A DNA stretch of 11,119 nucleotides from positions 1 through 11,119 of the forward strand of contig JBCDCZ010000147.1 in NCBI GenBank assembly GCA_039180865.1, read 5' to 3'. The stretch comes from JBCDCU01 sp039180865 (GTDB lineage Bacteria; Pseudomonadota; Alphaproteobacteria; Rhizobiales; JACESI01). The notes under the pieces were generated by a model. It had not been told where the DNA came from. It ran no database searches and saw only the letters and a list, made by a program, of their open reading frames with translations. The translations under genes and the position numbers were made by a program. Of the stretch, positions 1-6,885 are shown in pieces (positions within the stretch are counted from its first letter, which is position 1; every line of letters starts with the position of its first letter).

Positions 1-46
1 AGAGCACGATCACGAGGACAACAATGTCGAGAATGGCGATGGCCAT
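1..46 (-). CDS. cvpA: CvpA family membrane protein, N-terminal fragment (cut by window edge)
   Basis: Only the first 15 codons are visible, reading MAIAILDIVVLVIVL from an ATG at 46-44. The short hydrophobic start containing LDIVVLVIVL is typical of the first membrane helix of CvpA (colicin V production) proteins, inner-membrane proteins of poorly defined role that often precede purF. An AGGGAG ribosome-binding site lies 11 bases before the ATG. The gene follows radA on the same strand after a 157-bp gap, and the order radA-cvpA-purF is common in alphaproteobacteria. That context supports the name more than the short peptide does. The rest of the gene lies outside the window. Confidence 0.65.
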   Translation of the reverse strand, partial: MAIAILDIVVLVIVL

Positions 47-104
47 GGTCGTTCGAACTCCCTGTTCCTGAAAGCGATCAGACCGAATGACGAAGTCGAG
101 CGCT

Positions 105-133
105 CTTATGGGGCAAGTTTTCCAAAAGCGCAA
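105..133 (-). promoter_or_regulatory. Tentative promoter in the radA-cvpA gap
   Basis: On the minus strand TTGCGC (133-128) and CATAAG (110-105) are separated by exactly 17 bases, a sigma70-type arrangement with four of six matches in each box. It lies about 60 bases before the cvpA start codon and would let cvpA be transcribed independently of radA. The support is the boxes alone, so this is a weak call. Confidence 0.2.
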
Positions 134-203
134 ATTGCAAAGCGGATGGTTTCGACATGTTCGGCAGATTGGTGCACAATTTTGTTGGTTTCAAAGATGT
201 ATC

Positions 204-1592
204 CTAGCCTGTGTCCTTCTGAGCAGTCGCAATGATACCCGTAATGACTTCAACCAGGCTGTCCGTTTCAGTGCGTTGGGATATCGGACCGGACTTGTCG
301 CTATTGCCGGAGGAGGGCAGGGTTGCGCGTTCAAAACCAAGTTTTGCTGCTTCGCGCAAGCGGTTTGTCACATGGGGCACAGGACGGATTGCACCTGAAA
401 GACTGACTTCACCGAAGTAGACGCCGTCTGATGGCAATGCCGCCCCCGCAAGAGACGACGTAAGCGCTGCGGCGATTGCAAGATCAGCAGCAGGTTCCTT
501 GATCTTCAGACCGCCAGCGACATTCAAATAGACATCGTGATTTGAAAGGCGAACGTGACAATGGGCGTCGAGGACCGCAAGGACCATGGCAAGCCGGGCA
601 CTGTCCCAGCCGACCACGGCACGGCGCGGGGTGCCGAGCGTTGACGGGGCGACCAGTGCTTGCACTTCGACAAGGACTGGTCTTGAGCCTTCCATTCCTG
701 CAAATACGGCCGATCCCGGGGCGGACGATGTGCGTTCACCGAGAAACATTGCGGAAGGGTTCGCCACTTCCGACAAGCCGGCCCCGGTCATTTCGAAGAC
801 GCCGATTTCGTCAGTGGGACCAAACCGGTTTTTGACGCCGCGAAGAATACGAAATTGATGCGCACCTTCGCCCTCAAAATAGAGAACGGCGTCCACCATG
901 TGCTCGACAACACGGGGGCCGGCAATCTGTCCTTCTTTGGTGACATGTCCAACGAGGACGACCGTCGCGCCCGATTTTTTCGCATATCGGATCATCGCCT
1001 GTGAGGCGGTGCGTACCTGGGTGACGGTGCCCGGCGCGGATTCTGCCTGCTCCGTCCAAAGCGTCTGAATGGAATCAATGATAACAAGGCTTGGCTTTTT
1101 CTCGTTGTCCAGCGTTGCGAGAATGTCCTCGACGCTTGTTTCAGCGCCGAGCCGGACCGGAGCATCCTGTAGCCCGAGGCGGCGTGCCCGCAGTCGGACT
1201 TGATCGATTGCCTCCTCGCCGGATATGTAGACAACCGTTTCGCCTTTTGATGCGAGCGCGGCTGCCGCCTGGAGAAGCAGGGTTGACTTTCCGATCCCCG
1301 GATCGCCACCAAGAAGCAGGGCAGATCCCCGCACGAACCCTCCGCCCGTGACGCGATCAAGTTCCGCAATGCCCGAAGCAATGCGCGGTGCATCCTCGCT
1401 TTCTCCCGAAAGCTCCGTGAGGGGAATGATTCGACCTTTCCGCATCGGTTTACCGGGACCGCCGCCAATCCCGGCTATGTCAACGTCTTCGACAATCGTG
1501 TTCCACTCGCCGCACGATTCGCATTTCCCTTGCCATTGCGAGGTCACCGCGCCGCAATTCTGGCACACGAAGCGTGATCTTTTCTTCGCCAC
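204..1592 (-). CDS. radA: DNA repair protein RadA (DnaB-like branch migration ATPase)
   Basis: This 462-residue protein has the complete RadA layout. A C4 zinc finger is formed by Cys10, Cys13, Cys24 and Cys27. The RecA-like ATPase core has its Walker A motif GGDPGIGKST at 95-104 and a Walker B segment LVIIDSIQ at 169-176. The RadA signature KNRFG is at 254-258, and a C-terminal Lon-protease-like domain (about 300-425) contains GEVSLSGAIRPV. In the family, RadA is a cytoplasmic hexameric helicase that drives branch migration of recombination intermediates with RecA. The start is GTG at 1592-1590, preceded by an AAGGA-rich site seven bases upstream. Only 26 bp separate it from alr, so the two are probably cotranscribed. 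No key residue is missing and the length is usual. Confidence 0.97.
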   Translation of the reverse strand: MAKKRSRFVCQNCGAVTSQWQGKCESCGEWNTIVEDVDIAGIGGGPGKPMRKGRIIPLTELSGESEDAPRIASGIAELDRVTGGGFVRGSALLLGGDPGIGKSTLLLQAAAALASKGETVVYISGEEAIDQVRLRARRLGLQDAPVRLGAETSVEDILATLDNEKKPSLVIIDSIQTLWTEQAESAPGTVTQVRTASQAMIRYAKKSGATVVLVGHVTKEGQIAGPRVVEHMVDAVLYFEGEGAHQFRILRGVKNRFGPTDEIGVFEMTGAGLSEVANPSAMFLGERTSSAPGSAVFAGMEGSRPVLVEVQALVAPSTLGTPRRAVVGWDSARLAMVLAVLDAHCHVRLSNHDVYLNVAGGLKIKEPAADLAIAAALTSSLAGAALPSDGVYFGEVSLSGAIRPVPHVTNRLREAAKLGFERATLPSSGNSDKSGPISQRTETDSLVEVITGIIATAQKDTG

Positions 1593-1618
1593 GATGGCGT
1601 CCTTTCCTTGGAGTGAAG

Positions 1619-2743
1619 CTAACTCTTGTACGTGCGCCGGTAACGGTGCCCAAGCCCGGTGAGAAACTCGTATGATATGGTGCCCGCATTGGACGCCAGC
1701 CGATTGATCGAAGCGTTCGGGCCGAAGAGCTCAACGCGATCGCCGCGTTTCAAACCGTCCACTTCGGTTACGTCGATTGCGATCATGTCCATCGAGACCC
1801 GGCCGATAAGAGGCGCATGTTTGCCACCCACGTAAGCTGATGCTCCTTTTTCAGCTGTTGTGGATCCTGCCGATCGCAGAAATCCGTCCGCATATCCAGC
1901 ACTTACGACTGCGATCTTGTGCGGTGCTTCCACGGTTTCAGCAGCACCATACCCGACGCTTTCGTGGGCTTTTACGTCCCGAATCTGAAGAATTGCCGCC
2001 GTGACGGTGACAACAGGTTTCATCGGGCAGTCGTCCTCGTGGGATTTCAGCGCTGCCCCGCCATAAAGCGCAATGCCGGGCCTCACGAGATCGCAGTGGA
2101 ACGCGGATCCGTTGAAGATACCCGCAGAGTTTGAGAGCGATCGGGGGACCCCTTCGAAAAGACCGGCAGCATCCCGGAAGCGTGAAAGCTGGCAGCCGTT
2201 CATCAAAGAGGAGGGGGTATCAGCGCAGGCGAGATGGCTCATGATCAGATTGAGCCTGAGACAGGAAACCTGCTTTGCATCATCTGCAAGTGCGCCCGCT
2301 TCTTCTTCGCGCAGGCCAAGGCGGTTCATTCCGGTATCGATATGAAGGGCTGCTGGCGCGCTATTACCATCGTATGCCCATTCCTCGATCTCTTCCAGGC
2401 TGTTCAAGACCGGGCAAAGCTCGTGCTCGAGAAACACACTGCTTTTGCCGGGTTGAAGACCGTTCAACACGTAAATGGTCACATCTGAAAATTTCTGCCG
2501 GAGCGCGACAGCTTCGGCGGTTGTGGCGACGAAGAATGTCCGTGCTCCTGCATCCCGCAAGGCTGCGCTCGCTTGCAGAAGTCCGATCCCATAGGCATCA
2601 GCTTTGACGACCGCAGCGCATTCTGCTTCGCCACTCATGCGGTCTAGAAGCTGCCAGTTCTCTGCAAGCGCCGGAAGGTCGATTGTCAGCAGACCCGGTG
2701 CAAGCTCGGAAAGAGGGCCGTCAATTGGGTTGAATCGTGTCAT
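1619..2743 (-). CDS. alr: Alanine racemase (PLP-dependent)
   Basis: The 374-residue protein converts L-alanine to D-alanine for peptidoglycan synthesis in the cytoplasm. The pyridoxal-phosphate lysine is Lys47 in AVVKADAYGIG. The second catalytic residue, the tyrosine of the VGYGA motif, is Tyr265. HIDTGMNRLG (134-143), RPGIALYGG (221-229) and GRVSMDM (314-320) are the other family hallmarks of the TIM barrel and C-terminal beta domain. The length is normal. The ATG has a modest TAGG site eight bases upstream. It lies 55 bp after dnaB and 26 bp before radA on the same strand, so operon expression is likely. Whether it is the only racemase (alr versus a catabolic dadX) cannot be seen here, but the housekeeping context favours alr. 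Confidence 0.96.
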   Translation of the reverse strand: MTRFNPIDGPLSELAPGLLTIDLPALAENWQLLDRMSGEAECAAVVKADAYGIGLLQASAALRDAGARTFFVATTAEAVALRQKFSDVTIYVLNGLQPGKSSVFLEHELCPVLNSLEEIEEWAYDGNSAPAALHIDTGMNRLGLREEEAGALADDAKQVSCLRLNLIMSHLACADTPSSLMNGCQLSRFRDAAGLFEGVPRSLSNSAGIFNGSAFHCDLVRPGIALYGGAALKSHEDDCPMKPVVTVTAAILQIRDVKAHESVGYGAAETVEAPHKIAVVSAGYADGFLRSAGSTTAEKGASAYVGGKHAPLIGRVSMDMIAIDVTEVDGLKRGDRVELFGPNASINRLASNAGTISYEFLTGLGHRYRRTYKS

Positions 2744-2798
2744 GGTGGAAGCCTACCGGCAGTGTCAGCCCATTGGTAGCGGGTGCAACCCCGTCTGA

Positions 2799-4292
2799 TC
2801 AATAACTGTCTGGCAAGCGCGAGGGATCCGCAAGGTCTGAAAAGCGTGTGTATTGGCCGGTGAATGACAAGGGGACGGTTCCAGTTGGGCCGTGACGTTG
2901 TTTTGCGACGATCACTTCAGCGATACCTTTCGCTTTCTCCATTTTGGCGAACCATTCGGCATAGCCCGGGTCGTCTTGCGGGGGCTCTTTATTCTGAAGG
3001 TAATATTCCTCGCGATAAATAAAGAGAACAACGTCGGCGTCCTGTTCGATCGATCCCGATTCACGCAGATCCGAGAGAAGCGGGCGTTTGTCATCACGAC
3101 TTTCAACAGCTCTTGAGAGCTGGGAGAGGGCGATAATCGGGATCGAAAGCTCTTTCGCAAGTGCCTTTAGTCCGGTTGTGATCTCAGTGATTTCCTGAAC
3201 CCGATTGTCGCCTGCGCGGGCGCTGCCCGTCATCAACTGAACGTAGTCAACAATCAGAACATCAAGGCCACGCTGTCGCTTGAGGCGCCTTGCTCTTGCG
3301 GATAATTGGGCAATCGAAATACCACCGGTCTGGTCAATGAACAGCGGCGCCTGTTGCATGTTCTGCATGGCGAATGTCAGTTTGTCATATTCCGCTGGCG
3401 AGATTTCTCCGCGGCGGATCTTTGACGACGAAACTTCAGCTTGCTCTGAGATGACACGGGTGGCGAGCTGCTCCGCCGACATTTCCAGTGAGAAGAAACC
3501 AACCATGCCGCCGTTCTTGGCTTTGGTGGTCCCGTCAGCCAGAATCTCGGGCTCGTAAGCCGCGGCGACGTTATAGGCGACATTGGTTGCAAGAGACGTC
3601 TTACCCATACCGGGACGGGCCGCGATAATGATGAGGTCGGATGGCTGCAGACCGCCCATCCGGCGGTCAAGGTCCGAAAGCCCGGTTGCGCAGCCCGACA
3701 ATTGCCCGTCTCGTTCATAGGCAGCTGCCGCCATCTGGACCGACTGGGTGAGCGCCTCGGAAAACGAAACAAATCCCTGCGACTGACCGCCCGTTTCGGC
3801 AAGCTCGTAAAGCCGTTTTTCCGCCGATTCGATCTGAGCGAGAGGTGTCAAATCAGCAGGCGCGTCATAGGCCGTGTTGACGACGTCTTCGCCAAGATTG
3901 ATGAGCGATCTGCGGACCGCCAGATCGTGAATGGCACGTCCGTAATCCGCGGCATTGATGATGGTTGTCGCTTCTGCTGCAAGGCGTGCGAGATATTGTA
4001 CGAGCGTGATCTCTCCAACCATCTGGTCGGCTGGAAGGAACGTTTTGATGGTGATCGGATTTGCAATCTTGTCCATGCGGATGATCTTGGCGGCTTCTTC
4101 ATAGATCATCTGGTGAACGGGTTCGTAAAAGTGTTCGGCCAACAAAAAGTCCGACACCCGTTCAAAGGCATTGTTGTTCACGAGGATAGCGCCAAGCAGC
4201 GCTTGCTCCGCCTCGATGTTTGCTGGCTGGGAACGGTAATCGACGCCCTCCGGGCCGTCGTTCGCTGCCTGAATTTTTGAAGCCTGTTCCAT
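2799..4292 (-). CDS. dnaB: Replicative DNA helicase DnaB
   Basis: This is the hexameric helicase that unwinds DNA at the replication fork. From the ATG at 4292 it is 497 residues. The N-terminal domain begins at SQPANIEAEQALLGAIL (about 21-37). The C-terminal RecA fold carries Walker A ARPGMGKTS (225-233), Walker B LDVLIVDY (343-350) and the DLRESGSIEQDADVV segment. Near the end, AKQRHGPTG holds the lysine and arginine that reach into the neighbouring subunit's ATP site. No intein interrupts it. An in-frame GTG at 4334 would add 14 residues. I prefer 4292 because it is ATG with an AGGGTGGG site upstream, whereas the GTG has no clear site. A strong terminator separates it from rplI, so it probably has its own promoter. 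An AT-rich segment with a TAAAAT box (minus strand 4373-4368) is the best -10 candidate, but no good -35 accompanies it. Confidence 0.96.
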   Translation of the reverse strand: MEQASKIQAANDGPEGVDYRSQPANIEAEQALLGAILVNNNAFERVSDFLLAEHFYEPVHQMIYEEAAKIIRMDKIANPITIKTFLPADQMVGEITLVQYLARLAAEATTIINAADYGRAIHDLAVRRSLINLGEDVVNTAYDAPADLTPLAQIESAEKRLYELAETGGQSQGFVSFSEALTQSVQMAAAAYERDGQLSGCATGLSDLDRRMGGLQPSDLIIIAARPGMGKTSLATNVAYNVAAAYEPEILADGTTKAKNGGMVGFFSLEMSAEQLATRVISEQAEVSSSKIRRGEISPAEYDKLTFAMQNMQQAPLFIDQTGGISIAQLSARARRLKRQRGLDVLIVDYVQLMTGSARAGDNRVQEITEITTGLKALAKELSIPIIALSQLSRAVESRDDKRPLLSDLRESGSIEQDADVVLFIYREEYYLQNKEPPQDDPGYAEWFAKMEKAKGIAEVIVAKQRHGPTGTVPLSFTGQYTRFSDLADPSRLPDSY

Positions 4293-4403
4293 ATCGCCGT
4301 CCCACCCTGCGCGACTGGTTTGATAGCCGTTCACTTGGTGTGAAAAAAGTCGCCAGAGTGCAAAACTATTTTATTTTTTCAGTTGTTCAGCGCGCAGGTG
4401 ATG

Positions 4404-4412
4404 TTGTCCACA
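4404..4412 (+). other. DnaA-box-like 9-mer upstream of dnaB
   Basis: TTGTCCACA differs at one position from the strong DnaA box TTATCCACA. It sits in the rplI-dnaB gap, about 110 bp before the dnaB ATG and close to the presumed promoter. A single near-match can arise by chance, so it is only a candidate site for DnaA control of dnaB. Confidence 0.25.
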
Positions 4413-4452
4413 TGAGCGTGTTGAAAACGGCAGCGCGATTGGTGCTATGACA

Positions 4453-4480
4453 CAAACAAAACCCCGCCGTTTGGCGGGGT
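4453..4480 (-). terminator. Intrinsic terminator after rplI
   Basis: Read on the minus strand, an eight-base-pair GC-rich stem (ACCCCGCC against GGCGGGGT on the plus strand, 4461-4468 and 4473-4480) closes a four-base loop. It runs directly into a T-rich tract TTTTGTTTG. It begins 29 bases after the rplI stop codon. It should end the rpsF-rpsR-DUF2232-rplI transcript and insulate dnaB. Confidence 0.9.
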
Positions 4481-4509
4481 CCTGTGTGTCAAGCGGCGTT
4501 CGACACGAC

Positions 4510-5127
4510 TTAAGTGTTGTTTTCTTCGCCGTTTTCGGCGTCAGCGGTCTCGCTTTCTTCAACAACCTCTTCCGGGGTTTCCTCAAAGAACTCGTCGAGT
4601 TCGCCATCAAACACTTCAAGGTCGAGTTCGATCTCTTCGCGCTGCGACAGGTCCTCACCAGCGAGCTGACGCGCTGCCTCGTCCCTTGAGCGCGCAACGT
4701 TGGCGGTAATCGACACCTGCACTTCAGGGTGAAGCGAAATTGGCACCGCCTGAAGACCGATTGTTTTAATCGGCTGTTCCATGGCGACCTGACTGCGGGC
4801 TACTTTGAAACCGTCTTCGCCAAGTGCTTCAGCAATGTCGCGCGATGAAACGGAGCCATAGAGCTGTCCTGTTTCACCGGCGGACCGGATCACTTCGATT
4901 GTGTAGCCGTCGAGTTTCCCGCCAACGGCTTCCGCCTCGTTGCGGCGTTCGAGGTTTCTCGCCTCAAGCTCCACGCGCTCATTCTCGAAGCGTTTCTTGT
5001 TTGCTTCGGTTGCTCTAAGCGCTTTGCCTTTTGGCAGAAGATAGTTGCGTGCGTATCCATCCTTGACCCGGACGATTTCGCCCATCTGGCCAAGTTTTTG
5101 AACGCGTTCCAAGAGAATGATTTCCAT
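4510..5127 (-). CDS. rplI: 50S ribosomal protein L9 with acidic C-terminal tail
   Basis: L9 is a two-domain protein of the large ribosomal subunit that binds 23S rRNA near the L1 stalk base. The N-terminal domain carries the family signature GQMGEIVRVKDGYARNYLLP (13-32), followed by the long connecting helix (about 40-70) and the C-terminal domain to about residue 150. At 205 residues it is longer than the roughly 150 of E. coli L9. The excess is a tail with about 20 Asp/Glu and no Lys or Arg after Arg163. The reading frame stays open upstream to 5418, but the true start is the ATG at 5127. It matches the conserved MEIILLERV start and has a TAAGGAG site seven bases upstream. It is the last gene of the ribosomal operon. 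Confidence 0.97.
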   Translation of the reverse strand: MEIILLERVQKLGQMGEIVRVKDGYARNYLLPKGKALRATEANKKRFENERVELEARNLERRNEAEAVGGKLDGYTIEVIRSAGETGQLYGSVSSRDIAEALGEDGFKVARSQVAMEQPIKTIGLQAVPISLHPEVQVSITANVARSRDEAARQLAGEDLSQREEIELDLEVFDGELDEFFEETPEEVVEESETADAENGEENNT

Positions 5128-5133
5128 AGACGT

Positions 5134-5140
5134 CTCCTTA
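5134..5140 (-). promoter_or_regulatory. rplI ribosome-binding site overlapping the upstream stop codon
   Basis: Minus-strand TAAGGAG: the TAA is the stop codon of the DUF2232 gene (5140-5138) and AAGGAG is the Shine-Dalgarno sequence, seven bases before the rplI ATG. The overlap fixes the rplI start and suggests translational coupling between the two genes. Confidence 0.85.
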
Positions 5141-6088
5141 GGTGTTTGATTGGTTTTGCTGCGCCCGGTATCGGTCGCGCAGTTTGAGGCCGAAATCAGC
5201 GAGTCCCAACAAAAACATGAGTAGTAACGGGAAGCTGAAGAATATCGTGGCGAGATAGAGGATAGGGAGGACCAGCGGTTTGCGTCCTGTGCCCTCAAGG
5301 AGGACATGAACCGTATTGTATCCGAGAATGGTAATGGCCATTGCCAAGGTCGCAACGAGCGAGGCGCCGATGAAGTAAAGCGGAGGATCGACCAGCGCAA
5401 GAATGATGCCGATCGCAAGGGCTAGCAGAGCTAAAGGGGGCAAAGAGATTTCGCTGATCTCAAGATTGGGACGGTCCATCTTTCCGGAGCGTTTCACGAT
5501 GCGCGCGCCCAGCCAGAGGTTGAAGCCAATCATCAAGAGCCACATCACAGGCGCGGCAAAAGGAAGGAGCGATGTGTAAAGTGCCACGAGAGATCGGGCG
5601 GCTTCATCCGGACTTACAGTGTTTCCATCACCGAGATTTTGCGGCGCTTTGACAAGCTGTTCGGAAATTGCGCGTTCAAGGACTTCCGGATCAAAGCCGC
5701 TGAAGGCCAGGCTCAATCCAACGGCGAAGGCACCATACAGAACCATCCGAAAGAAAACGCGCGATATTGGAAACCATTCGACGGCGCCTGAATTGTCGTC
5801 ACGGCGCGACAAACCTAAGCAGTGCGCGAGATAGGCGGCAGGCAAAGCGAAATCAAAACCGTAGAACAGTGCAATGCGTGGATCGGTGATGACAGCAATT
5901 GCCACAAATGCCATAAAAGCGGACAGAAAACCTGCGACGGTGCCCCATCCAAGGCTCGCAATCACAATTGGAAGCGGAATCAGCAGAAATAGCGGAAGCG
6001 CAAGAAAACCCGCCCTCGCTGCTGCAAGAAACAGAAGCAAGGATGCCATGCCGGATATCGCGGCGATGAGAGGGGCCTGTCTTGTCAT
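5138..6088 (-). CDS. DUF2232 family integral membrane protein
   Basis: The 316-residue protein is almost entirely hydrophobic. By eye there are eight or nine membrane helices, roughly at 8-26, 28-46, 50-68, 74-91, 110-130, 168-194, 217-233, 237-257 and 272-298. A hydrophilic loop of about 35 residues lies near 131-165, and the C-terminus is basic (LKLRDRYRAQQ). It resembles the DUF2232 proteins that alphaproteobacteria carry between rpsR and rplI, distantly like YybS of Bacillus. No catalytic motif is visible and the biochemical role is unknown. Some families of this type look like S components of ECF importers, but I see nothing here that proves transport. The start ATG at 6088 has only a weak GGGA site. 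Its stop codon forms part of the rplI ribosome-binding site. Confidence 0.85.
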   Translation of the reverse strand: MTRQAPLIAAISGMASLLLFLAAARAGFLALPLFLLIPLPIVIASLGWGTVAGFLSAFMAFVAIAVITDPRIALFYGFDFALPAAYLAHCLGLSRRDDNSGAVEWFPISRVFFRMVLYGAFAVGLSLAFSGFDPEVLERAISEQLVKAPQNLGDGNTVSPDEAARSLVALYTSLLPFAAPVMWLLMIGFNLWLGARIVKRSGKMDRPNLEISEISLPPLALLALAIGIILALVDPPLYFIGASLVATLAMAITILGYNTVHVLLEGTGRKPLVLPILYLATIFFSFPLLLMFLLGLADFGLKLRDRYRAQQNQSNT

Positions 6089-6130
6089 GTCGCTGTCCCG
6101 CGTTGCGGTTAGAGCCGGATCTCCAAAACT

Positions 6131-6174
6131 GCTGCCCGGCCCAACTTGTATTTGGCCGCCCGCTCTCGGGCAGC
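6131..6174 (-). promoter_or_regulatory. Intercistronic stem-loop with two competing pairings, rpsR to DUF2232
   Basis: Twelve bases after the rpsR stop, the transcript contains GCTGCCCG (6174-6167), a perfect 8-bp complement of CGGGCAGC (6138-6131). The 5' part, GCCCG (6171-6167), can instead pair with the nearer CGGGC (6162-6158) across a four-base AGAG loop. The far arm is followed by AGTTTTGG, too poor in T for a strong terminator. It could be a weak attenuator or a processing and stability element that sets membrane protein expression below S6/S18. The pairing is seen directly; the role is inferred. Confidence 0.45.
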
Positions 6175-6185
6175 CTTAACTCATC

Positions 6186-6434
6186 CTACTTGATGATGTA
6201 TGGCAGAAGCCCGAGAAAGCGTGCGCGTTTGATCGCTTTGGCCAATTCGCGCTGTTTCTTGATAGAGACAGCCGTGATCCGGCTCGGGACGATTTTGCCG
6301 CGCTCGGAAATGTAGCGTTGCAGCAAACGCACGTCTTTATAGTCAATCTTCGGAGCATTCGGTCCTGAAAACGGGCATGTTTTCCGACGACGGAAGAAAG
6401 GACGGCGAGAGGCCTGTTGTGCGATTTCAACCAT
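6186..6434 (-). CDS. rpsR: 30S ribosomal protein S18
   Basis: This 82-residue protein binds 16S rRNA next to S6, with which it forms a heterodimer on the small-subunit platform. The family core is clear: RRRKTCPFSG (15-24), IDYKDVRLLQRYISERGKI (30-48, where S18 contacts rRNA) and the conserved RITAVSIKKQRELAKAIKRA (52-71), ending in LLPY. The length is typical. A GGAAGG site lies eight bases before the ATG, within the 14-bp gap to rpsF. Confidence 0.98.
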   Translation of the reverse strand: MVEIAQQASRRPFFRRRKTCPFSGPNAPKIDYKDVRLLQRYISERGKIVPSRITAVSIKKQRELAKAIKRARFLGLLPYIIK

Positions 6435-6448
6435 TTTCGTTACCTTCC

Positions 6449-6883
6449 TTATTCGCTGCGATTGCCACGGTCACCGCGATCGCCCCGATCACCGCGGTCG
6501 CCCCGATCACCGCGATCACCCCGGTCACCTCGTCCACCGCGTGACGGACGATCGTCACGGTCGCGCTTTTGAAGCATTACGGATGGACCGTCTTCGTGCT
6601 CTTCAACCCGAACGGTGAGGAATCGCAAAATGTCTTCATTTATTCGCATCTGGCGTTCCATCTCGTGAATGGCGTCGCTTGGTGCGTCGATGTTCATAAG
6701 AGCGTAATGCGCCTTGCGGTTCTTCTTGATCCGATAGGTCAGGGATTTTAGTCCCCAGTTCTCGGTCTTTGGAACGGAACCGCCGCTTGATTCAAGGAGA
6801 CCCTTATATTGTTCGATCAATTGATCGACCTGTTGCGCGGAAACGTCTTGCCGTGCCAAAAAGATATGCTCGTAGAGTGCCAT
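6449..6883 (-). CDS. rpsF: 30S ribosomal protein S6 with C-terminal GDR repeat tail
   Basis: S6 is a small-subunit platform protein that binds as a dimer with S18. The S6 fold is residues 1 to about 95: YEHIFLARQDVS at the start, WGLKSLTYRIKKNRKAHY (43-60), and the MERQMRINEDILRFLTVRV helix and strand (75-93). Beyond it is a charged tail (KRDRDDRPSRGGR) and then seven perfect GDR triplets at 119-139, closing with GNRSE. The total of 144 residues compares with about 100 for the folded core, so the tail is a disordered extension. Charged C-terminal tails are common in alphaproteobacterial S6, but such a regular repeat is notable. It is the first gene of its operon. Its ribosome-binding site lies inside an inverted repeat described separately. 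Confidence 0.98.
   Translation of the reverse strand: MALYEHIFLARQDVSAQQVDQLIEQYKGLLESSGGSVPKTENWGLKSLTYRIKKNRKAHYALMNIDAPSDAIHEMERQMRINEDILRFLTVRVEEHEDGPSVMLQKRDRDDRPSRGGRGDRGDRGDRGDRGDRGDRGDRGNRSE
6467..6529 (-). repeat. Seven 9-bp tandem repeats inside rpsF encoding GDR
   Basis: Sixty-three bases made of seven 9-base units, each encoding Gly-Asp-Arg. On the plus strand the units vary around cgatcaccg, cggtcgccc and cgatcaccc, so they differ mainly at third codon positions. An eighth, diverged unit encodes GNR (6458-6466). A unit length divisible by three means gain or loss of a unit keeps the reading frame. Confidence 0.95.
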
Positions 6884-6885
6884 GT

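Noticed and set aside
2744..2798. CGGG/CCCG repeat in the dnaB-alr gap as a terminator
   Set aside because: The stem is four base pairs with no T run in either direction. The gap looks like an ordinary operon spacer.
3702..4280. 192-residue plus-strand frame opposite dnaB
   Set aside because: It lies wholly within the well-supported dnaB gene on the other strand, has no recognisable domain and no good ribosome-binding site.
4510..5418. Open frame extending rplI upstream to about 302 residues
   Set aside because: The conserved L9 start MEIILLERV and a strong TAAGGAG site fix the ATG at 5127. The extra 97 residues lie out of frame over the DUF2232 gene.
6461..6541. Repeat block that could suggest a CRISPR array
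   Set aside because: The unit is 9 bases with no spacers and lies in frame in rpsF, encoding GDR.
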